From Cephaloticoccus primus (GTDB lineage Bacteria; Verrucomicrobiota; Verrucomicrobiia; Opitutales; Opitutaceae), in assembly GCF_001580015.1 (NCBI RefSeq), contig NZ_LSZQ01000059.1, forward strand, positions 1-64,000: a stretch of 64,000 bases of DNA, in the 5' to 3' direction. The notes under the pieces were generated by a model that saw only the letters and a list, made by a program, of their open reading frames with translations, searched no databases and was not told where the DNA came from. Below are positions 24,408-35,413 of this stretch, in pieces. A program made the translations under genes and the position numbers. Numbering within the stretch: the stretch's first letter is position 1; the number at the start of each line of letters is the position of its first letter.

Positions 24408-24802
24408 CCTCCCCAAACCAATCCTGGATATGGTTAGAGGTTCAGGTCGTCTGTGCCATCAACGACGAGCAGATTAACGGGCATGGCTGGCTTGATGGTC
24501 TGCGCGACGCCAGTGCACTGGACAGTGCAATCGCCCGTCCTAAAAATCTCGCGGCCTACGAAGTTCCCGATGCCTGTGCACTCGCAGCAGCCTATGCGTT
24601 TGGCATTGCACGAAACCACCCCTTTGTGGATGGCAACAAGCGTGCAGCCTGGCTTGCCGCGATTCTGTTTCTTGAAACGAACGGGTATGAGTTTTCCCTC
24701 AATGAAGCCGAAGCCATTGCCGCCATGCTCGCGCTGGCAGCGGGGGAAATGAGCGAAGACGCATTTGCACAGTGGCTGCGCGAGCGGGTGCGCTCGCTCT
24801 AG
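24404..24802 (+). CDS. doc: Doc/Fic-family toxin (death on curing)
   Basis: 132 residues, the usual length for Doc. The Fic motif HPFVDGNKR at 72-80 is complete. In Doc this site phosphorylates elongation factor EF-Tu and stops translation. The N-terminal INDEQINGHG...LRDASALDSAIARPKN segment is the standard Doc opening, and no inhibitory helix is seen within the protein, so inhibition should come from the overlapping antitoxin. A strong intrinsic terminator follows at 24858-24893. Confidence 0.92.
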   Translation: MTSPNQSWIWLEVQVVCAINDEQINGHGWLDGLRDASALDSAIARPKNLAAYEVPDACALAAAYAFGIARNHPFVDGNKRAAWLAAILFLETNGYEFSLNEAEAIAAMLALAAGEMSEDAFAQWLRERVRSL

Positions 24803-24857
24803 TTTTGCGCAGCCCTCCCAGTTCCGGTTTTTCCCCGATTTCTCCCCACAGTCCGAT

Positions 24858-24893
24858 AGCCCGAAGGCCCGACAAAGCCTCTCGGGCTTTTTT
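24858..24893 (+). terminator. Intrinsic terminator after doc
   Basis: AGCCCGA ... TCGGGCT with an inner GGC/GCC pairing is followed by six or more T residues. It lies 55 bp past the doc stop. Confidence 0.9.
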
Positions 24894-25014
24894 CTGGATT
24901 GCTGAAACGGCGCACTGATCGAAGGCCGGCTCCAAACTACCGCGCCCACGCCCATTCTCCGCCCTCCTCTGTCTGCATTCTGCCTGTACGATCCCCACCC
25001 CCTCCCTCTGAGAA

Positions 25015-25091
<77 letters not shown>

Positions 25092-25197
25092 GTGAAAAGG
25101 AGGCGCAGAGGAAGCAAGCGAGTGGGCTCGACCGCAAGCGCGAATTTTGAGAAATCTCACTCCCGAGCGCAGCGACCCGCGTTCGCGAGTCCACGAT

Positions 25198-27021
25198 TCA
25201 CTCGGGTGCGGCCTCGCTCAAGTGCCAGTCGATGAGTTCGAGCTGGAGGAGCTTGCGCTCGCGAAAGTAGTTCCAGCTCAGCTTCAGCGCGAGGTCGAGG
25301 CGCGCGCCGGTCGGCGGCAGCCGGTCGGCCATTTTCCAGGCCACACCGTAAAGGCGGCGGCCATTTCGATCAGCCAACTGGAAGCGGAAGTGCAGGTCTT
25401 TAAACACGGCTGGCGCTTGGGCGAGCCGCACACCACGCACGCCAAAAACGGGCTCAGGGTTTCCCTGGCCGAAGGGATGAAGCGCGCCGAACTCGGCCAT
25501 AAAGGCCTCGCCGATTTCCTCGGGCTCGATCCAGGCGGAGATCGCCAGCTCGGCTTCAGAGGCATCCGCACCCGCGTGGGCGCGAACGGCTTTCGCAAAG
25601 TTCTCCCGAAAGGCGGTGAGTCGCTGCTTGTCGAGGGCCACGCCGACAGCCATTGGGTGCCCGCCCCAGCTTTCGAGATGTGCCGCGCAATCGGCCAGGA
25701 CTTCAACCAGATTCACCCCCGTGACGCTGCGGCCCGATCCTTTGGCGAGCTCGCCGTCGTTACCGAGCACCACACAAGGGCGGTTGTATTTGCGGGTGAC
25801 GCGGCCCGCGACGATCCCCACCACGCCCGGGTGCCACTTCTCGGAGTACAGCACGATTCCCTGATCTTGCGCGTAGTCGGCCTCGATCATCCGCTCGGCT
25901 TCTTCGGTGATCTGCCGCTCAATTTCCTGACGTTCGCGGTTAAACTGGTCGAGCTGCTGCGCGGTCGCCTCTGCAAAAACCGGATCCTCGCTCAGGAGCA
26001 ACTCGACCGAGAGCGAGGCATCGGCGAGGCGCCCGCTGGCGTTGATCCTCGGGCCGAGCCGAAACGAAATATCTACCGGAGTGAGCGGTTGGCCGCGCGG
26101 AAGACCCGCGACCTCCATCAGGGCGCGCAGGCCCGGGCGTCGGGTTTCCTCGATGATTTTGAGGCCGTGTTTGGCAAAAATCCGGTTCTCCCCGAGGAGC
26201 GGCACGAGATCGGCCACCGTGCCCAGCGCCACCAGGTCGAGTTCGTCACGCAGCCGCACTTGACTGGCGAGCGGATGGCCTTGCTCGCGCAGCAGTTTCA
26301 GCAGGCCGTGCGCGAGTTTAAACACGAGGCCGACGGTGCAAAAGTTGCGGTAGCTTTCGTCGAGCTGGCCCGCATCGACCTGAATATGTGGGTTAACGAG
26401 GATGCTGCGCGGGCGCCCCGATAGCTCGGCTTCGGCGCCAGACTCTGGCGCCGCCGGTACTACCGCTGCCGCCGCGCTGGCGTGGGCAGTCTCCTGCGAG
26501 GCCGCCTCCTCTTCGCGCAGGCGGTGGTGATCCACCACAAGCACATCCACGCCACGCTCCAGAAGAGAGGAGATTTCGTCGTAAGAATTGGTGCCACAAT
26601 CCAGTGCCACAAGCAGCGCAGGCAGCCCGCCCTCCAGCGCGCGCTCAATCGCACTCATCGAAAGTCCGTAGCCATCCTCCGCGCGGCGCGGCACAATGAA
26701 GCGCGGCGCAAGCCCGAAGCGGCGCAAGAACCCGACAAGGAGCGTAGTACTGCTCACGCCATCCACATCGTAGTCACCGAGTACGACGACTTGCTCGCGC
26801 CCGTTAATCGCCCGGAGCAGTCGCTGCGCGGCGGCCTTTAGGTGGGGCACCGCAAATGGATCGGCGAGCGCGGCGAGCCGCGGATGCAAAAATCGGGAAG
26901 CCGCCTCGCGGTCAGCGAGGCTGTGACGCAGCAGCAGCTCCGCGATCACAGGGCGGACTCCTGCGAGTGAGCTTAGCGCTTCGACCTGGCCGGCCGAGGG
27001 CGGCGTATAGGTCCAGCGCAT
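25198..27021 (-). CDS. recJ: Single-stranded-DNA-specific exonuclease RecJ
   Basis: 607 residues, typical length. RecJ degrades single strands 5' to 3' in recombination and mismatch repair. DHH-family motifs are intact: GDYDVDGVSSTTLL at 82-95 (D83, D85, D87), LVALDCGTNS, and VVDHHRLREEEA. The DHHA1 domain appears later with GSGRSVTGVNLVEVL and GGHPMAVGVAL, and the OB-fold C-terminus is present. A low-complexity Ala/Ser/Pro insertion follows the DHH motif (about residues 175-200). It ends an apparent yajC-secDF-recJ unit on the minus strand, 26 bp after secDF. Confidence 0.94.
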   Translation of the reverse strand: MRWTYTPPSAGQVEALSSLAGVRPVIAELLLRHSLADREAASRFLHPRLAALADPFAVPHLKAAAQRLLRAINGREQVVVLGDYDVDGVSSTTLLVGFLRRFGLAPRFIVPRRAEDGYGLSMSAIERALEGGLPALLVALDCGTNSYDEISSLLERGVDVLVVDHHRLREEEAASQETAHASAAAAVVPAAPESGAEAELSGRPRSILVNPHIQVDAGQLDESYRNFCTVGLVFKLAHGLLKLLREQGHPLASQVRLRDELDLVALGTVADLVPLLGENRIFAKHGLKIIEETRRPGLRALMEVAGLPRGQPLTPVDISFRLGPRINASGRLADASLSVELLLSEDPVFAEATAQQLDQFNRERQEIERQITEEAERMIEADYAQDQGIVLYSEKWHPGVVGIVAGRVTRKYNRPCVVLGNDGELAKGSGRSVTGVNLVEVLADCAAHLESWGGHPMAVGVALDKQRLTAFRENFAKAVRAHAGADASEAELAISAWIEPEEIGEAFMAEFGALHPFGQGNPEPVFGVRGVRLAQAPAVFKDLHFRFQLADRNGRRLYGVAWKMADRLPPTGARLDLALKLSWNYFRERKLLQLELIDWHLSEAAPE

Positions 27022-27047
27022 CTGGAAATTTTCCCGTTAGGGCGTTT

Positions 27048-29597
27048 TTACTCCGATGCTTTGCTGGACCCCGCCCACTCGTATTTCGGCGCGATGTCGT
27101 GGTGTTTCTCGACGTGCTTCCGGTCGCCCTTGTGCCACCAGTAGAACACGGGGCTGGCGATGAAGAGCGAAGAGAAGGTGCCGGTGAGCACACCGATCAG
27201 CAGCGTAAAGGCGATGTCGTTTACCACGCCGCTCGTCACCACGAAGAGGACAATCGCCGTAATCAAGGTCGTGCCACCCGTGATGATGGTGCGCGAGAGC
27301 GTGAGGTTGAGCGAGCGGTTGATGATGTCGCGCAGCGTGCTCGCCGGATTGAGCTTCAACTCTTCGCGGATGCGGTCGAAGACCACGATCGTGTCGTTGA
27401 TCGAGTAGCCCGCTACGAGCAGAATCGCCGCGACCATCGCCGCGTTAAACTGTCGGCCAAAGAGGACGAATACCCCCACCGTCACCACGATGTCGTAGAC
27501 GGTGGAAACGACCGCTCCGATGCCGTAGCCGAACTCGAAGCGGAAGGCGATGTACGCGAGGATCAGGAGCAGCGACCAGAAGATCGCCCACAGCGCGTTG
27601 CGCTGGATCTCCGCGCCGACGCTCGGGCCGATCCGCGTTTCCGAAATCGCGGAGATCCCCGCATCCGGATGCGCGGCTTGCAGGGCCTCGACCAGCGGTG
27701 CGGTCTGGTCAAAGGGCGTCGTCACACGCAGCACTTCGTTATCGCCGCCGATTGCCTGCGTGTAGCTCAGGTTGATGTCCTCGAGGCCGAGGCGGCTCGC
27801 CACGTCGCGCACTTGGGCGAGCTCCAGTTTCTTGTCAAAGTCGAGCACGACCTGGTCACCGCCCGTGAAGTCGATGCCGTAAACATCCTTGCCCTTGTAG
27901 GCGACGCTCACCGCGCCGATGACGACTACCGAGGTCGCGAGGATGAAGGCCGGGCGCGTGTACTTGAGGAAGTCGAAGCGCGTGTTTTCCAAAATGCTGA
28001 ACATCTTCAGCGACTTGATCTTCACGCCATTGATCAGCCAATCGAGCAGGAAGCGGCTGACGACGAGCGCGGCAAACATCGTGCCGAAGATGCCGATGGC
28101 GAGCGTCACGCCGAAGCCCTTCACCGGCCCGGTGCCGAGCGCAACCATGATCATGGCCGTAATGAGCGTCGTCAGGTTTCCGTCGAGAATCGCCGAAAAG
28201 GCTTTCTCGAAGCCCGCGTCGAGCGCGGCAGGCAGCGACTTGCCCAGGCGCAACTCTTCGCGCATGCGCTCAAAAATCAGGATGTTTGAGTCCACGGACA
28301 TGCCGATCGTGAGCACCACGCCCGCGATTCCCGGCATCGAGAGCGTCGCTCCGATACTCGCCATCACACCGAGGATCACGAGGACGTTGCTCGCCATCGC
28401 GATGACGGCGAGCAGGCCGCCGCTCGTGTAGAAGACGATGATGAAGCCCGCCGTCAGCGCCGTGCTGATGATGAAGGCTTTTTGTGCGCTCGTGATCGCA
28501 TCGGCGGCGAGCGAGGGGCCGACTTCGTACTGCTCCTTGATGATGAGCGGCAGGTCGAGCGGGTTGTTGAGCACGTTGGCCAGGTTGAGTGCCTCGCGCT
28601 CGCTAAAGCTGCCGGTGATCTGCGCGCTCTCGCTGTCGATCTCTTCGCGCACGCTCGGGGCCGAGTAGAGGCGACCGTCGAGGACGATTGCGAGGCGGCC
28701 CGGGACGCCCGACTGCCGGCCGAGGTTGGCGATCTCGCGCGTCACTTCGGCGAAGCGGCTGCGCCCTTCGCTGGTAAATTGCAGGATGATCTCGGGCTTT
28801 CCGTAGAGGTCGGGCCGCGCAAAGGCATTGGCAATCGCCGAGCCAGTCATCTCGGGGATGCGCTTGACGTAGAGCTCTTCGTGCAGGAGCTCACCGCGCG
28901 GGCTCTCCTGCTCCAGGCTCATCCGCTCGTAGCCCGGAGGGGCGATTGCGGTGACCTGCGGCGAGATCGTCGGGTGCACGAGGCGGAAGTCCAGCCGCGC
29001 AGGCTTCTTCACGCTGTCGACGACCTCGGGGTTGTCCTTGGTGTTGACGCCCGGGAGCTGCACCTCGATGCGGTTGTCACCCAGCGGGCGGATGATCGGC
29101 TCGGCGACGCCCAGCCCGTCGATGCGGGTCTCCAGAATCTCGATTGCCTTGGATAGTTTCTCGCGGCGCTCGTGTTCGCCAAAGTGAGACGCGGCAGCCT
29201 CGTCGACTTCGAGCGTGAAGGCCACGCCGCCACGCAGGTCGAGCCCGAGTTGCAGCGGGCTGCGCGAGCGCCGCAGCATCTCGTTCAGCAGGATGTCGTT
29301 TTTGCGCTCGACGTTGCGCAGCGAGCCCTCGAAGCGGATCTTGGGGAAGTGCTTGGCGAGGTCGAGCTGGCGCTCCTTGCCCAACTGCTTGAGCGCGATG
29401 AAAACGCTCGGCGAGTCGCCCGCCGTCACGCGCGCTTCGGCCTCATCGACGAGCGCAGCAAACGCCGCCGTATCGGCACTGGCCTTGGACTTGATGTAAT
29501 CAGGAAACGGCTGGTCCTGGAGGGGGAAAAGCGAAGCGACTGCCCAGAGCACGATCAACGTGCTGAGGCTCAGCTTCCAGAGGTTACGCTTAAGCAT
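27048..29597 (-). CDS. secDF: Protein translocase subunit SecDF (single-chain fusion)
   Basis: About 849 residues. SecD and SecF, usually separate, are joined in one chain and together use the proton gradient to pull exported proteins through SecYEG. SecD part: first span at 5-23, P1 domain with QLGLDLRGGVAFTLEVDE and GLGVAEPIIRPLGDNRIEVQLPG, five further spans including GMSVDSNILIFERMREEL. SecF part: from about residue 560, with GIDFTGGDQVVLDF, VAAILLVAGYSINDTIVVFDRIREEL, and NRSLNLTLSRTIITGGTTL. ATG 29597 (MLKRNLWKLSL) is chosen because it opens directly onto the first span. It lies 100 bp downstream of yajC. Confidence 0.95.
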   Translation of the reverse strand: MLKRNLWKLSLSTLIVLWAVASLFPLQDQPFPDYIKSKASADTAAFAALVDEAEARVTAGDSPSVFIALKQLGKERQLDLAKHFPKIRFEGSLRNVERKNDILLNEMLRRSRSPLQLGLDLRGGVAFTLEVDEAAASHFGEHERREKLSKAIEILETRIDGLGVAEPIIRPLGDNRIEVQLPGVNTKDNPEVVDSVKKPARLDFRLVHPTISPQVTAIAPPGYERMSLEQESPRGELLHEELYVKRIPEMTGSAIANAFARPDLYGKPEIILQFTSEGRSRFAEVTREIANLGRQSGVPGRLAIVLDGRLYSAPSVREEIDSESAQITGSFSEREALNLANVLNNPLDLPLIIKEQYEVGPSLAADAITSAQKAFIISTALTAGFIIVFYTSGGLLAVIAMASNVLVILGVMASIGATLSMPGIAGVVLTIGMSVDSNILIFERMREELRLGKSLPAALDAGFEKAFSAILDGNLTTLITAMIMVALGTGPVKGFGVTLAIGIFGTMFAALVVSRFLLDWLINGVKIKSLKMFSILENTRFDFLKYTRPAFILATSVVVIGAVSVAYKGKDVYGIDFTGGDQVVLDFDKKLELAQVRDVASRLGLEDINLSYTQAIGGDNEVLRVTTPFDQTAPLVEALQAAHPDAGISAISETRIGPSVGAEIQRNALWAIFWSLLLILAYIAFRFEFGYGIGAVVSTVYDIVVTVGVFVLFGRQFNAAMVAAILLVAGYSINDTIVVFDRIREELKLNPASTLRDIINRSLNLTLSRTIITGGTTLITAIVLFVVTSGVVNDIAFTLLIGVLTGTFSSLFIASPVFYWWHKGDRKHVEKHHDIAPKYEWAGSSKASE

Positions 29598-29697
29598 GGG
29601 ATGTTTGTTTGTTAAAAAAGGAAGCGCGCCAGCTCGGCACTCAGGGGTTTGCCGAACAGCCAGGCGCGAAAAATCAGACGGTCCGGGCGACCGCCAC

Positions 29698-30033
29698 TCA
29701 CTCCCCGGCCTTGCGGGCCAGCGCGCTGATGAAGCTCTTGCCGACCTCAACCTTCACGTTGTCCGCGATCCGCAGCACGAAACGGTCGTCCTTCACATTG
29801 GTGATCTGCCCGTAGATCCCGCCGGTCGTCACCACCTCATCCCCACTCGCCAGCGACTTGAGCATCGCATCGTGCGCCTTCTGCTTTTTGCGCTGCGGGG
29901 CGATCATCAGAAAGTACATTGCCGCAAAGAGCAGGACGATCGGGAGCATACCGCCGAGGAGCCCGCCAGTCGGTGCTGGCGCCGCTTGAGCGAGGAAATT
30001 AAAGGCATCAAAAAGGAGGGGCATTTTCGGCAT
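29698..30033 (-). CDS. yajC: Preprotein translocase accessory subunit YajC
   Basis: 111 residues with one membrane span (GGMLPIVLLFAAMYFLMIAPQRKKQKAHDAM), the YajC signature, followed by the small beta domain (LASGDEVVTTGGIYGQITNV). YajC associates with SecDF in the inner membrane, and secDF is the next gene in the same direction. Two ATG codons, at 30033 and 30024, are possible starts. Confidence 0.94.
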   Translation of the reverse strand: MPKMPLLFDAFNFLAQAAPAPTGGLLGGMLPIVLLFAAMYFLMIAPQRKKQKAHDAMLKSLASGDEVVTTGGIYGQITNVKDDRFVLRIADNVKVEVGKSFISALARKAGE

Positions 30034-30195
30034 TGCGTGTCGTGGATTTTAGAAAAAGAAACCGCGCATCTAAGGGAGCCGCCGCCAGCGATAGCAAGCC
30101 CTAAGACCTGATTGAAAGCCTCACTCGCCCGCCCTTGCCGGCGGCTTTTTTTTCACTCCGCGCTTACAAGCGCCCCCCCTACGCCCTCAAATAAA

Positions 30196-32151
<1,956 letters not shown>

Positions 32152-32257
32152 CCACCACGTGCCCCTCCGAGCAACCGCGTCACTCGCTCCAGAGGGTTAT
32201 CCCGTCCACGACTGACGCGCGGCTAGGCGGGAGGGCGAGCCGCGCAGTCGAAGCCGA

Positions 32258-32418
32258 CGGCGCACCAACGAGTGCGCCGCAAAATGAAAGGGTCTTTAAC
32301 CCCGCGCGGGGCGGTGGCGGGGCGCCACGTGCCATTGAATTTGCGATCTTGTCCGCGCGCTTCGCGCCCAAACAAAATCGCAAACTAAAAGATCATCCCC
32401 CTGTCGCATTGCGACAGG
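32258..32418 (-). repeat. Composite intergenic repeat, copy D (partial, reversed)
   Basis: From left to right on the plus strand: CGGCGCAC-CAACGA-GTGCGCCG (32258-32279, loop TCGTTG on the minus strand); a CCCGCGCGGGG end; GGCGCCACGTGCC; long inverted repeat 32338-32386; CCTGTCGC-ATT-GCGACAGG (32400-32418). It lacks the ACTGTGCGGC hairpin half. It forms one edge of the AT-rich segment that carries the PEP-CTERM gene. Confidence 0.88.
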
Positions 32419-32488
32419 AGGTGAGACAGTAAACGCGAATGGCACGTAACTTTTAAGCGTGGTCTCCTTGTTGTCACCTCTGTCTCAA

Positions 32489-33583
32489 TCAATTTATATC
32501 CTCCCTTGGATTCGGCTTTCCACTCCTGCATTTTTTCCAAAACACGAGTCCAAGCCCAACCGTCGCCAAAATCGCCCCATAAGTCGCTGGCTCGGGCACC
32601 ATCGCAAAGATTTCCCAGTACTCGTTATTGTATTCTCTGACTTTTGCGACTCCACCGCCTTTGATATGACCAAACTTTATCTTACCCAAGGCATCGGCGA
32701 GGTGCTCACTATCCTTACGTACAAGAAGCTTTGTCGCTCCACTTACCCAATCTCCTATAACCAGCTCACTCCTATTAGAAATCATCAAGTCGTCTAGATA
32801 TAGACTTCTACCCTTGTGCAGGTTCGGCTTATAATGAAAATTAATATAGCCTCGTTCATTAACAACCAAACGGTGAAATTTCTCCACCAGCGCCAGACGT
32901 ACATTAGGATGAAAGGCAAAGGCCCCATTATTTAATGTAACCATGGAGCTACTTGATATCTGGCCACTATTACGGATATAAAGCCACCCACCATCATTTA
33001 TATAAATATTCCCCCTAGCCACTACACCAATGGCATCAAAAGCTATTTCATTCCTCCCCTTGATTATCACATCTCCTGTAAACGAATGCCCACCTCCCTG
33101 GATATATACACAGCCATAAGGCCCCACGGGAGAAGTACCTGACACCTTACCACCTACACGAAATCCTACTTTCCTCCCCTGATAGTCAGTAATTGCAGCA
33201 GTCACGTAAGTCGTCGCGCTGGGGTGAGAGCCCGTCAAGTGAATATCTATCATCCCCACACTAGAGGTCAACACACCTCCATTAATGAACACACCATCAC
33301 TCGAGGGGGAGTGAATCCCACCCTTTCCAACAACCAGACTGCCTTTTATATTTGCAACAGAGCCAGGTAAAAGAGTTACTTGATCAAAGCTGCCGCTGAC
33401 ATCTCTCCGACCTGTAACAATAATACCCTGTTCTTGTAGATGAGAAAAATCCGCATCCACCCCATCATAACTATTTATATTATAGCTACTTACACTACCG
33501 CTTACCGATGAACTATTTCCTTCAAAAGGAAATAGAAAACCGAATAAAAGGGCTACAAGAAAGATAAGGCGAAAATGTATCAT
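32489..33583 (-). CDS. PEP-CTERM sorting-domain protein
   Basis: About 364 residues. It has a signal peptide (MIHFRLIFLVALLFGFLFPFEG), a beta-rich body with repeated Gly/Ser/Asn turns of the autotransporter-passenger type (VANIKGSLVVGKGG, GVVARGNIYINDGGWLYIRNSGQ, MVTLNNGAFAFHPNV), and a C-terminal VPEPATYGAILATVGLGLVFWKK: the VPEP motif, a span and basic residues recognised by exosortase. Such proteins are processed and exported to the cell surface or matrix. Base composition is far more AT-rich than anywhere else in the window. An in-frame ATG at 33631 would add 16 charged residues ahead of the signal peptide. No exosortase gene is in the window. Confidence 0.85.
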   Translation of the reverse strand: MIHFRLIFLVALLFGFLFPFEGNSSSVSGSVSSYNINSYDGVDADFSHLQEQGIIVTGRRDVSGSFDQVTLLPGSVANIKGSLVVGKGGIHSPSSDGVFINGGVLTSSVGMIDIHLTGSHPSATTYVTAAITDYQGRKVGFRVGGKVSGTSPVGPYGCVYIQGGGHSFTGDVIIKGRNEIAFDAIGVVARGNIYINDGGWLYIRNSGQISSSSMVTLNNGAFAFHPNVRLALVEKFHRLVVNERGYINFHYKPNLHKGRSLYLDDLMISNRSELVIGDWVSGATKLLVRKDSEHLADALGKIKFGHIKGGGVAKVREYNNEYWEIFAMVPEPATYGAILATVGLGLVFWKKCRSGKPNPREDIN

Positions 33584-33800
33584 ATCAACTCCATAATCTT
33601 TCCTTTCTACTTTATCGAAAAAAGATTCCACTCATTTATCTTTCCTAGATACACCCCCAAAGCCCCCTCCTCTTATCTTCTATCAGAAATAAAACCAAGC
33701 TTCGTAAACTGCGTAGAAGAAATAGGGAGCTACTCTTCTACCTTCGTACTAAAAAAATGCTCCCTTTTACGGAGTATTTTTCAACTTAAGAAGCTATGAG
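33584..33800. other. AT-rich gene-free segment upstream of the PEP-CTERM gene
   Basis: It shares the low GC of the PEP-CTERM gene. No convincing coding frame or structured RNA is seen, so it probably holds that gene's promoter. It ends at about 33800, where high-GC sequence resumes; copy E begins at about 33842. Confidence 0.5.
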
Positions 33801-33841
33801 TGCTCCCGGGGGCTGTGGGTGAAACAATTCACCGGCAAATC

Positions 33842-34059
33842 GTTTCGCCGCGCCCAAATGGGTTTCCCGCTTCATTCGCGCTTTGGGATTCCTCACCTGT
33901 TGCGAAGCAACAGGGAGATGGCCCGTTAAATTTGCGATTTTGTCTGGGCGCGAAGCGCCCAGACAAAATCGCAAATTCAATGGCACGTGGCGCCCCGCCA
34001 CCGCCCCCCGCGCAGGGGTCTTCGACCCTCTCATCTTGCGAGCCGCTCGCTGGCGGCTC
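33842..34059 (+). repeat. Composite intergenic repeat, copy E (partial)
   Basis: The block with CGCGCCCAAATGGG; CCTGTTGC-GAA-GCAACAGG (33896-33914); a perfect 23-bp stem with a GAA loop at 33929-33977 (AATTTGCGATTTTGTC... pairing in full); GGCACGTGGCGCC; then GGGTC-TTC-GACCC (34016-34028) and GAGCCGC-TCGCTG-GCGGCTC (34040-34059). It lies directly downstream of the respiratory operon. Confidence 0.92.
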
Positions 34060-34106
34060 GTCCTTGATCCGTTTATCGGGCCGCTGCGCGCAGGGGAGCC
34101 GCAACC

Positions 34107-34778
34107 TTACGGAATTGCGAGCAGTTCGGCTTCGCTCCACTCGGTGCGGGCGGGGATCTGGGAGCGGATGGCGGCGACGGTTGCCGTCTCGATTGGTGCG
34201 GCTTCGTTGCCCCACTCCTGGCGGATGTAAGTCAGGACAGCGGCGATGCGTTCATCACTCCAGTTGTAGCCGCTGGTCGGCACTTGCCCAAAGGCGGGCA
34301 TGGCGGCGGCGTTAAAGGTTTCGCCCTTCACCGTCACCGGGCCTTTGAGGCCGTGGAGGACGATGCGGATGAGGCGTTCTTCGGAGCCGTTGACCCACTC
34401 CGAGTCCACGAGCGAGGGATAAACCGTGGGCAGCCCCTGACCGTTGGGCATGTGGCAAGTCACGCAGGCGAGCGTGTATTGGCGTTTCCCCAAGGCGATG
34501 GGGTCAACTTGCGCAACTTGCACTTCGCCGCCGGGGAGCTGGCGCTCGTCAAACACTTCGCCGCTGAAATGGGCGGAATAGCGGTTCAGGTAAGTGCCGC
34601 CATAAAAAATCAGCCCGCTAAAGATGAAGAGCAGCGCAAGCGGCAGCAGCCGGTAGGCGGCGTGCAGGTCGGGCGCGCCCGCGCTGGCCTTGTCGTGCGC
34701 GCGGATCAGGCTCTCGTCAGTCGCGGCGGCCTGCTCCAGTCGCGGGTCGTCGTTGTGGAGGGGGTTCTGGTCACTCAT
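34107..34778 (-). CDS. Membrane-anchored c-type cytochrome (CcoP-like position)
   Basis: 223 residues. One span lies at about 45-65 (LLPLALLFIFSGLIFYGGTYL), then a single periplasmic heme c domain with CVTCH and the distal methionine region MPAFGQVPTSGYNWSDERIAAVLTYIRQEWG. It has one heme, whereas a classical CcoP has two. It is the last gene of the operon and overlaps the CcoO-like gene by one base. By position it should carry electrons for the CcoN-like subunit or for alternative complex III. Confidence 0.85.
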   Translation of the reverse strand: MSDQNPLHNDDPRLEQAAATDESLIRAHDKASAGAPDLHAAYRLLPLALLFIFSGLIFYGGTYLNRYSAHFSGEVFDERQLPGGEVQVAQVDPIALGKRQYTLACVTCHMPNGQGLPTVYPSLVDSEWVNGSEERLIRIVLHGLKGPVTVKGETFNAAAMPAFGQVPTSGYNWSDERIAAVLTYIRQEWGNEAAPIETATVAAIRSQIPARTEWSEAELLAIP

Positions 34779-35413
34779 TACTCGGCTCCTCCCTCGGTCT
34801 CGCCGTCGCCTTCGTAGGGGCGGGCTTCGGCAAATTGGTAGGTCTGCTTCAGGCTCAAGAGGTAAGCGATCAAGTTTTCGGCGCGCTCGGTGGGGACGAG
34901 CTCGTAGCCTTCAGGCGCGACGCCGTGCAGGGCCTTGGGCGAGGGCTCGCCGACGATCTTGCGCAACTCAAAGAGAAAGCGGTGTGGCGGGCGTTCGTCG
35001 CCGCCGTTGTAGAGCTCTACCAGCATGTCGGCCTCGGTCATCTCCTTCTCCGCGGCGCGCGCACCGTAGTTGGCGAGGTCGGGCCCGGCGCGGTTGCTCC
35101 CGAGGAGCGGGCGTGCCTGGTAAATGTAATCGCGGGCGACGCTCTGGCGCTCGCCCCAGCCGCGCGCCTTGTCGCTGCCGTAGTCGGGGCGGCGCACTTG
35201 TTGCGTGTGGCAGGCGATGCAGCCGAGGTCCTGAAAGACTTGCTGGCCGCGCGCAGCGAGGCCGCTTTGGCGCAGCGGAAAGGCCTTCTCCTCCATCTCG
35301 TCGAAGTGCGGAGCGAGCTCACCGAGCTGCCCATGCGTGCCGAGAACGACGCCCGCCCACGACAGGGCGAAGACCGCAAAAAGTCCCAGAAAAAATACAG
35401 CACTATTTTTCAT
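34778..35413 (-). CDS. CcoO-like monoheme cytochrome c, oxidase subunit II type
   Basis: 211 residues. An N-terminal span (AVFFLGLFAVFALSWAGVVL) is followed by a monoheme domain resembling CcoO of cbb3 oxidases: YPLRQ-like FPLRQSGLAARGQQVFQDLGCIACHTQQVRRPDYGSD, then ARPLLGSNRAGPDLANYGARA, the typical GSxRxGPDLA motif. The heme-binding CIACH is intact. The start overlaps the CcoN-like gene by 4 bp. In cbb3 oxidases CcoO passes electrons to the catalytic CcoN; here the CcoN partner looks metal-free (see that entry). Confidence 0.88.
   Translation of the reverse strand: MKNSAVFFLGLFAVFALSWAGVVLGTHGQLGELAPHFDEMEEKAFPLRQSGLAARGQQVFQDLGCIACHTQQVRRPDYGSDKARGWGERQSVARDYIYQARPLLGSNRAGPDLANYGARAAEKEMTEADMLVELYNGGDERPPHRFLFELRKIVGEPSPKALHGVAPEGYELVPTERAENLIAYLLSLKQTYQFAEARPYEGDGETEGGAE

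Noticed and set aside
30112-30195. N-terminal extension of arginine decarboxylase from TTG 30112
   Set aside because: The added 28 residues are Arg/Pro/Ser-rich and outside family homology; TTG 30196 is more consistent.
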